DNA of 12,249 nt from an uncultured Verrucomicrobiales bacterium (GTDB taxonomy: Bacteria; Verrucomicrobiota; Verrucomicrobiia; Limisphaerales; JACDHS01): positions 1 to 12,249 of the forward strand of contig CALJZV010000125.1 in NCBI GenBank assembly GCA_937983475.1, given 5' to 3'. The notes under the pieces were generated by a model. The model worked only from the letters and a program-made list of their open reading frames with translations. It made no database searches and was not told the DNA's origin. Positions within the stretch are counted from its first letter, which is position 1, and the number at the start of each line of letters is the position of its first letter. Shown piece by piece: positions 8,166 to 12,249 of this stretch. The position numbers and the translations under genes were made by a program.

Positions 8166-8195
8166 AAAACCTCAGCGCAGCGGGGTTTTATTTTT
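8166..8195 (+). terminator. Terminator-like hairpin in the moeA/coaD divergent gap
   Basis: The arms AAAACCTC (8166-8173) and GGGGTTTT (8182-8189) form an 8-bp stem with one G-T pair and an 8-base loop. The plus strand then continues with ATTTTT. It has the form of an intrinsic terminator reading toward coaD but lies between two divergent starts, where no gene ends. A smaller overlapping stem (GAGG/CCTC, 8161-8173) is mutually exclusive with it. It could block transcription from outside entering coaD, or be a leader structure for coaD or moeA. Confidence 0.45.
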
Positions 8196-8233
8196 CTGAT
8201 GGAAAAAGCAGGCAGGTGTCGTAAACCTTGGCC

Positions 8234-8710
8234 ATGCGAACGGTGATTTATCCGGGCAGCTTTGACCCCGTAACCAACGGGCACCTTGATGTCGTCCAGC
8301 GCGCGGCCAAGCTTTTTGACCGCGTGATCGTGGCCGTGGCCAACAACGAGAGCAAACGCCCATTATTTAGTTTGCAGGAGCGGGTTGGGTTGGTGAACGA
8401 GGCGGTCAAGCATCTGCCGCATGTCGAGACGGATTCGTTCGACGGCCTGCTGGTGGACTTTGTGGAAAGGCGGGGTGGGCATGCGATTCTCCGTGGATTG
8501 AGGGCGGTGTCGGACTTTGAATTTGAATTTCAGCTTGCCCTGATGAACCGTAAATTGAACGAGCGAATCGAAACCATCTTCATGATGCCGCGGGAAACGT
8601 ACACGTTTTTAAGCTCGCGGCTGGTGAAGGAGATTGCGGGACTGGGTGGTGACGTCAGCTCTTTTGTCCCAACGCATGTGCAGGCGGCGTTGAAGTCAAA
8701 AATATCCTAA
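8234..8710 (+). CDS. coaD: Phosphopantetheine adenylyltransferase CoaD
   Basis: The 158-aa enzyme transfers AMP from ATP to 4'-phosphopantetheine, giving dephospho-CoA, the penultimate step of CoA synthesis in the cytosol. It has the nucleotidyltransferase fold: YPGSFDPVTNGHLDV at the N-terminus with the TxGH motif (TNGH, residues 14-17), RGLRAVSDFEFEFQLALMN in the middle, and ETYTFLSSRLVKEIA near the C-terminus. Length is typical (about 160). ATG 8234 gives the canonical N-terminus. A TTG at 8228 would add two residues and is better spaced from an AGGTG upstream, so the exact start is open. It heads the plus-strand housekeeping cluster, with DUF177 starting 21 bp after its stop. Confidence 0.97.
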   Translation: MRTVIYPGSFDPVTNGHLDVVQRAAKLFDRVIVAVANNESKRPLFSLQERVGLVNEAVKHLPHVETDSFDGLLVDFVERRGGHAILRGLRAVSDFEFEFQLALMNRKLNERIETIFMMPRETYTFLSSRLVKEIAGLGGDVSSFVPTHVQAALKSKIS

Positions 8711-8731
8711 CAGCCTGCCATCAGGTGGTTT

Positions 8732-9214
8732 ATGTCAATATCCGTCAACCTTCGTCATTTGGAGAAAAAGAATGTCCATCTCTGTGGTGAGATGGATGTG
8801 GCCGAGTTGGAGCTGGAGGGGCTGGATGAATTGGTGCATGTCCCAGAGCCGCTGGCGTATGACATTGAGGTTGAAGAGCTTGATGGCGCATTACTGGCCC
8901 AGGGCAGTCTCCATTTGAAGCTCCGTTGCGAATGTGTGCGTTGTCTAAAGAGCTTCACTCAAAATTTGGATTTTCCGAATTGGACATGCCACATGCCTCT
9001 GAGCGGCGAGGACAAGGTGGAGGTGGTCAACGATTCCGTGGACTTGACTCCGCATATCCGCGAAGATATTTTGCTCGCCTTTCCGCAGCACCCGTTGTGC
9101 AAGGCGGGATGCAAAGGACTGCCCGGAGCCGGTTCGGTCCAAGGCAAGAAAGGCCGGAAAAAAGCCGACGAACCCTCTTCGGCCTGGTCCGAGCTGGATA
9201 AACTGAAATTTTAA
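8732..9214 (+). CDS. DUF177 (YceD-like) domain protein
   Basis: The 160-aa protein belongs to DUF177. Bacterial members are commonly encoded just before rpmF, and members in plants and bacteria are linked to 23S rRNA accumulation. The family core is visible: CECVRCLKSF (Cys66, Cys68, Cys71), DLTPHIREDILLAFPQHPLC (around 104-123), and CKAGCKGL (Cys123, Cys127). Many relatives have a further Cys after GL, where this protein has Pro. An added basic stretch (GKKGRKK) near the C-terminus may aid RNA contact (inference). A good AGGTGG lies three bases before ATG 8732. Gaps of 21 bp upstream and 19 bp downstream fit an operon with coaD and rpmF. Confidence 0.93.
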   Translation: MSISVNLRHLEKKNVHLCGEMDVAELELEGLDELVHVPEPLAYDIEVEELDGALLAQGSLHLKLRCECVRCLKSFTQNLDFPNWTCHMPLSGEDKVEVVNDSVDLTPHIREDILLAFPQHPLCKAGCKGLPGAGSVQGKKGRKKADEPSSAWSELDKLKF

Positions 9215-9233
9215 CGAAATCGTCTGAGAAATT

Positions 9234-9422
9234 ATGGGCGTACCCAAGCGTAAACCTTCACGGAGCCGTCAGCGCATGCGACGGGCTTACAACAGTGTTC
9301 TTACTTTGCCCCAGTTGAGCAAATGCCCCCAGTGCGACGCTCCGTATGTGCCGCACCGCGTTTGCCCTGCCTGCGGCTTCTACAAAGGCCGCCAAGTTCT
9401 GACCGTCGAAGCCGGGGCATAA
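9234..9422 (+). CDS. rpmF: 50S ribosomal protein L32
   Basis: The 62-aa protein of the large ribosomal subunit has the standard N-terminus MGVPKRKPSRSRQRMRRA and a zinc-ribbon with Cys31, Cys34, Cys44 and Cys47 (CPQC and CPAC). It is therefore the zinc-binding (C+) form. The family usual length is 56-65. A weak purine run (GAGAA) precedes ATG 9234. It follows DUF177 by 19 bp, the conserved DUF177-rpmF arrangement of many bacteria. Immediately after its stop lies a strong terminator-like hairpin. Confidence 0.98.
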   Translation: MGVPKRKPSRSRQRMRRAYNSVLTLPQLSKCPQCDAPYVPHRVCPACGFYKGRQVLTVEAGA

Positions 9423-9429
9423 ATCTTTG

Positions 9430-9471
9430 AAGAGCGCGGAGCGGCAAAGGCCTTCTGCGCTCTTTTTATTT
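9430..9471 (+). terminator. Strong intrinsic terminator-like hairpin between rpmF and plsX
   Basis: The arms AAGAGCGC (9430-9437) and GCGCTCTT (9457-9464) pair perfectly over 8 bp. Four more inner pairs, two of them G-T, extend the stem to 12 bp with an 11-base loop (9442-9452). The 3' arm merges into a TTTTTATTT tract that ends at 9471. The plsX ATG is the very next base (9472). This should terminate or attenuate the coaD-DUF177-rpmF transcript, leaving plsX dependent on read-through or on a promoter inside or before rpmF. The hairpin also fills the place where a plsX ribosome binding site would be. Confidence 0.8.
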
Positions 9472-10515
9472 ATGCGAATCGCCGTTGATGTCATGGGCGG
9501 CGACCACGGCTGCTCAGTGGTCACGGACGGAGCCAAGCTCGCGCTGGAATCCGGCGCGAAGATTTCCGAGCTTTACTTGGTCGGGCAGGAGGACGAAATC
9601 CGCAGTGCCTTGGCCAAAAATGGCTGTAACGATCCGCGCCTGAAGATCATCCCCGCCGCTGAGGTGCTGACGATGACCGACAAGCCGAGCGACGTCCTTC
9701 GCAAGAAGGATTGCTCCATGCTCAAGGCCATCAACCTGGTGAAGAACAGGCAGGCCGATGCGGTGATTTCGCGCGGCAACACCGGCGGATTGTTCTACGC
9801 GTCCACCGTTTCGCTTCGGCGCATCGAGGGGGTGCGACGAGGGGCCATCGCAACCGTCATTCCTACGCAAAACAGCGAGTTTGTGTTGATTGACGGCGGG
9901 GCCAATGTGGAGTGCAAGCCGGTTCATCTGGTTCAATTTGCCGTGATGGGCGCCATCTACGCCCGCGAAATTCTCGGTCATTCCAACCCGCGCATTGGCG
10001 TGTTGAGCAACGGCACCGAGGATTCCAAGGGCAACGAACTGACCCTGGAGGCATTTCGCCTGCTCAAGCAGACCAGTCTTAATTTCATCGGCAATGTAGA
10101 AGGGCATTGTCTCTTTGAGGACCGGGTGGACGTGGTGGTGTGCGACGGTTTTGTCGGGAACATCGTGCTGAAGACCATCGAAAGTTTTGCCAAGGGCATG
10201 GCGGGTTGGCTCAAGCAGGAGTTGACCAAGAACCCCAAGCGCATGCTTGGCGCAGTGCTGGCTCAAAATGCTTTGCGCACCATCAAGCGCCGCATGGACC
10301 CGGAGGCCTATGGCGGCGCGCCAATCCTGGGCTTGAACGGCAACGTGATGAAGGCCCACGGTTCGGCCAGCGAACGCTCCATCATGAATGCCATCCGCAT
10401 CGCCAGCGAGTCGGTGCATCACCAGATCAACCAGACCATCCGGGACGACATTGCCCGAGCCAACGAGGAAATAGTGACAGAAAACCTGGCCGCGCCCGCT
10501 TCCGCAACACCATGA
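9472..10515 (+). CDS. plsX: Phosphate acyltransferase PlsX
   Basis: The 347-aa enzyme makes acyl-phosphate from acyl-ACP and phosphate at the membrane surface, feeding PlsY in phospholipid synthesis. It shows the family start MRIAVDVMGGDHG, then SRGNTGGLFYAST, IDGGANVECKP, GVLSNGTEDSKGNE, and a C-terminal YGGAPILGLNG segment. Length is typical (about 330-350). ATG 9472 gives the canonical N-terminus. A TTG at 9427 in frame would add 15 residues encoded by the terminator hairpin and is unlikely. No SD precedes the ATG, because the space is taken by the hairpin and its T-tract. The stop overlaps the fabH start as ATGA, so translation of the two is coupled. The rpmF-plsX-fabH order is widely conserved. 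Confidence 0.97.
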   Translation: MRIAVDVMGGDHGCSVVTDGAKLALESGAKISELYLVGQEDEIRSALAKNGCNDPRLKIIPAAEVLTMTDKPSDVLRKKDCSMLKAINLVKNRQADAVISRGNTGGLFYASTVSLRRIEGVRRGAIATVIPTQNSEFVLIDGGANVECKPVHLVQFAVMGAIYAREILGHSNPRIGVLSNGTEDSKGNELTLEAFRLLKQTSLNFIGNVEGHCLFEDRVDVVVCDGFVGNIVLKTIESFAKGMAGWLKQELTKNPKRMLGAVLAQNALRTIKRRMDPEAYGGAPILGLNGNVMKAHGSASERSIMNAIRIASESVHHQINQTIRDDIARANEEIVTENLAAPASATP

Positions 10516-11546
10516 GCCCATCGTCAAAAAAATTCAAAAATCCCCGTGCCCAGCATGGTTTTCAGGGGCGCACCTGTTCCGTTATCTCGGTCGGCTCTTA
10601 TGTGCCGTCCAAAGTCCTGACCAATCACGACCTGGAAAAAATTGTCGAAACCACCGACGACTGGATCACCACGCGCACGGGCATCAAGGAGCGCCGCATC
10701 TCGGCGGAAAATGAATTCACCTCCGACATGGCCGCGCAAGCCGCGTTGCGGGCGATGGAAAAAGGCAACATCCGCCCCGAGCAGATTGATCTGATCATTG
10801 TCGCGACCATCACCCCCGACATGCCCTTTCCGTCAACCGCCTGCCTGGTGCAGCAGAAAATCGGGGCGCGCCGCGCCGCGGCCTTCGACATCGAGGCGGC
10901 CTGCTCGGGTTTCATTTACGCGCTGGAAATCGGCCAGCAATTCATCATGTCCCGCACCTATGAAACGGTGCTGGTCATTGGCGCTGAAAAGCTTTCCTCC
11001 ATCATTGACTGGAAAGACCGCAACACCTGCGTGCTCTTTGGCGACGGCGCGGGCGCGGCCATTTTGCAGCATCGTCCCGCCGCTCATGGCCTGTTGACCG
11101 CCTGCATGGGTGCCGACGGCCAGAAGGCGGAACTGCTCTCAATGCCCGGCGGCGGCAGCCGTTGTCCGGCGACCCCGGAATCGGTCTCCAAGGGGCTGCA
11201 TTACCTGCGGATGGATGGCAAGGAAACCTTCAAAAACGCGGTCAACGCCATGTACACCGCCGCGCAGGAGGCGCTCCGACGGTGCGAAATCGACATTTCG
11301 CAGATCAAATGCGTCATCCCTCACCAGGCCAACCGTCGGATCATTGACGCGGTGGGGGAACGCATTGGGGTCCAGCCCGAGCAGGTGTTCGTCAGCCTGG
11401 ACAAATACGGCAACACCTCGGCGGCCTCGGTCGCCATCGCGCTGGATGAGGCCGTGGAAGCCGGAAAAATCCAGCGGGGCGATCTGGTGCTGCTGGTGGT
11501 GTTTGGAGCCGGGCTGACCTGGGGCGCGGCCGTCATCGAGTGGTAG
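10512..11546 (+). CDS. fabH: 3-oxoacyl-[acyl-carrier-protein] synthase III (FabH)
   Basis: The 344-aa enzyme condenses acetyl-CoA (or another short acyl-CoA) with malonyl-ACP to start type II fatty acid synthesis in the cytosol. The catalytic triad is complete: Cys131 in EAACSGFIYAL, His271 in IPHQANRRI, and Asn301 in DKYGNTSAAS. The CoA-site TTDDWITTRTGIKERR and the C-terminal GAGLTWGAAVI are also present. The thiolase-like core begins near residue 22, so there is a basic N-terminal extension of about 20 residues (MSPSSKKFKNPRAQHGFQGR). It is kept because the ATG at 10512 overlaps the plsX stop by four bases (ATGA), a typical coupled start. Length is slightly above the usual 317-335 for this reason. 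Confidence 0.97.
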   Translation: MSPSSKKFKNPRAQHGFQGRTCSVISVGSYVPSKVLTNHDLEKIVETTDDWITTRTGIKERRISAENEFTSDMAAQAALRAMEKGNIRPEQIDLIIVATITPDMPFPSTACLVQQKIGARRAAAFDIEAACSGFIYALEIGQQFIMSRTYETVLVIGAEKLSSIIDWKDRNTCVLFGDGAGAAILQHRPAAHGLLTACMGADGQKAELLSMPGGGSRCPATPESVSKGLHYLRMDGKETFKNAVNAMYTAAQEALRRCEIDISQIKCVIPHQANRRIIDAVGERIGVQPEQVFVSLDKYGNTSAASVAIALDEAVEAGKIQRGDLVLLVVFGAGLTWGAAVIEW

Positions 11547-11642
11547 GCGGCGAAAAAAGAAAACCGCAGGTCCTTGCGCACGGGGCCTTGCGGACGGCCA
11601 ATACGGGAAAGACTTCGGGAACTTCGCCGGACTTGTTCAATT

Positions 11643-11729
11643 TGCCCCGTGGGAAGGGAAGCTGAGTTTGGTTCGATCGATCCCAGCCCACGCTATCGCC
11701 CTCATGATAACGGCTTTTCCCACGGGGCA
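11643..11729. repeat. 13-bp perfect inverted repeat enclosing 61 bp
   Basis: TGCCCCGTGGGAA (11643-11655) is the exact reverse complement of TTCCCACGGGGCA (11717-11729). Three further inner pairs, two of them G-T, could extend the stem to 16. It lies in the 254-bp gap between fabH and the convergent zinc-ribbon gene, where I see no gene. No T-tract follows on either side, so it is not a simple terminator. It could be a structured RNA, a small mobile-element relic or a binding site pair. Confidence 0.7.
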
Positions 11730-11800
11730 GCCGCCAGGTTTGATGCTCCGCTCCCCCGCGCCCGCCCGATCAAAGCTAGCCTTGAAGGTTGTGCCACTGG

Positions 11801-12169
11801 TCACTCATAAATCTTACCGTAATAAAGGATCTCCGCGAACATCCTCCAACTCGGCGTGGACTCCGGTTCGTTAATAGGCTTGGAGTCAAAATAAGCCAGT
11901 GAGGCGTAGAGAAAAGACGAGATGCTCCCGTTCTGCCAATTGTGTGCGCCGCCAAGCTGATAGCGCACGGGGTCGTCGCGCTCCATCTGCTCAGCCTCCC
12001 CCCGCTCTTCGGCAAGTGCGGTGATAAACTCTACGAACGACTTGTGGTCAACGACGCGGTCAAGCAACTCCTCTGGCGAAGCTGTGCGCATACGTGGCGT
12101 AGTGCCGCACTCAGGACACCAAGTGCAATCGTCGGGATTCTGGCGACCACATTTGGTGCATGTCTTCAT
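11801..12169 (-). CDS. Zinc-ribbon protein with DUF7660-like domain
   Basis: The 122-aa product has an N-terminal zinc ribbon with Cys4-x2-Cys7 and Cys18-x2-Cys21 (CTKC and CPEC). A linker follows, then a domain from about residue 31 to the end that contains HKSFVEFITALAEER and HNWQNGSISSFLYASLAYF. This pattern resembles the DUF7660 family, a small domain of unknown function; I assign it from memory of the family, so it is tentative. It is probably cytosolic, with no signal peptide or membrane segment. ATG 12169 was chosen because the ribbon begins there. However, an in-frame GTG 12223/ATG 12220 has a better SD (AGGA) and would add 17-18 residues, so the start is uncertain. It is convergent with fabH and is the last gene before the window edge. 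Confidence 0.75.
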   Translation of the reverse strand: MKTCTKCGRQNPDDCTWCPECGTTPRMRTASPEELLDRVVDHKSFVEFITALAEERGEAEQMERDDPVRYQLGGAHNWQNGSISSFLYASLAYFDSKPINEPESTPSWRMFAEILYYGKIYE

Positions 12170-12200
12170 GGCGCGCGAATTGGCCTGAAATTTATATGGA

Positions 12201-12216
12201 GCGACAAAATTGTCGC
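12201..12216. promoter_or_regulatory. 16-bp palindrome at the 5' end of the zinc-ribbon gene
   Basis: GCGACAA and TTGTCGC form perfect 7-bp arms with a 2-base spacer. It lies 31 bases upstream of ATG 12169 and, if translation starts at 12220, inside the first codons. Size and symmetry suit a dimeric repressor operator or a small mRNA hairpin. No known regulator site is recognised with certainty. Confidence 0.4.
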
Positions 12217-12249
12217 ACATCACGGTTCCTGTTTTTGACCGTAAAGGGA

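Noticed and set aside
10140..10511. Upstream extension of the fabH frame into plsX
   Set aside because: The frame is open by chance inside plsX. The ATGA overlap at 10512 and the FabH family start show the real beginning.
9514..10527. Open frame of 337 codons on the minus strand opposite plsX
   Set aside because: It is fully antisense to plsX, is rich in His/Gln/Gly as expected from a reversed GC-rich gene, and has no family motif. It is a shadow frame.
11667..11690. tRNA T-arm-like GGTTCGATCGATCCC in the gap after fabH
   Set aside because: No 5-bp T-stem pairs around the TTCGA core and no anticodon or D arms are found nearby, so it is not a tRNA.
1..12249. Search by eye for CRISPR arrays, insertion sequences, integrases, phage genes, rRNA and tRNA
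   Set aside because: No regularly spaced repeats, transposase or integrase motifs, or RNA-gene signatures were seen on either strand.

Overview
The window looks like a chromosomal segment of a Gram-negative bacterium of the Planctomycetes-Verrucomicrobia-Chlamydiae group. A verrucomicrobial origin (Pedosphaera/Limisphaera-like) is the best guess. The reasons are a DUF1501 protein, exported arylsulfatases in tandem, moderately high GC, and start sites that often lack a clear Shine-Dalgarno sequence. This is inferred from gene content only, because no rRNA or other phylogenetic marker was available to place it.

Layout. Bases 1-460 (+) are the C-terminal part of a DUF1501 protein cut by the window edge. 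A DUF2267 gene (500-946, -) converges on it, and about 316 bp with no supportable gene follow. Then comes a long run of minus-strand genes, in transcription order: moeA (8128-6923), an SMP-30/gluconolactonase-like protein (6853-5933), two tandem exported sulfatases (5802-4432 and 4412-3003, only 19 nt apart), an exported SGNH/GDSL esterase (2781-2086) and a fumarylacetoacetate-hydrolase (FAH) family gene (2044-1263). The FAH gene is broken by a frameshift plus an apparent loss of about nine conserved residues.

Divergently from moeA runs a housekeeping plus-strand cluster: coaD (8234-8710), DUF177/YceD (8732-9214), rpmF (9234-9422), plsX (9472-10515) and fabH (10512-11546). It links CoA synthesis, a ribosomal protein and the entry into phospholipid and fatty acid synthesis. 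A strong intrinsic-terminator-like hairpin lies between rpmF and plsX, and its T-tract runs straight into the plsX start codon. After fabH there is a 254-bp gap with a 13-bp inverted repeat. A minus-strand zinc-ribbon/DUF7660-like protein then ends the window.

How the genes may work together. The sulfatases and esterase fit removal of sulfate and acyl groups from an external polysaccharide. The lactonase and FAH-like enzymes could act on the released sugars as lactones and keto acids, although the FAH gene now looks inactive. This joint role is inferred from neighbourhood. No glycoside hydrolase, transporter or regulator is present to confirm it.

I found no CRISPR array, RNA gene, integrase, transposase or obvious new multi-gene defence system. 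The points most worth a second look are the terminator abutting plsX, the broken FAH gene, the hairpin in the moeA/coaD divergent region, the long inverted repeat after fabH, and the zinc-ribbon/DUF7660 protein with a 16-bp palindrome at its 5' end.
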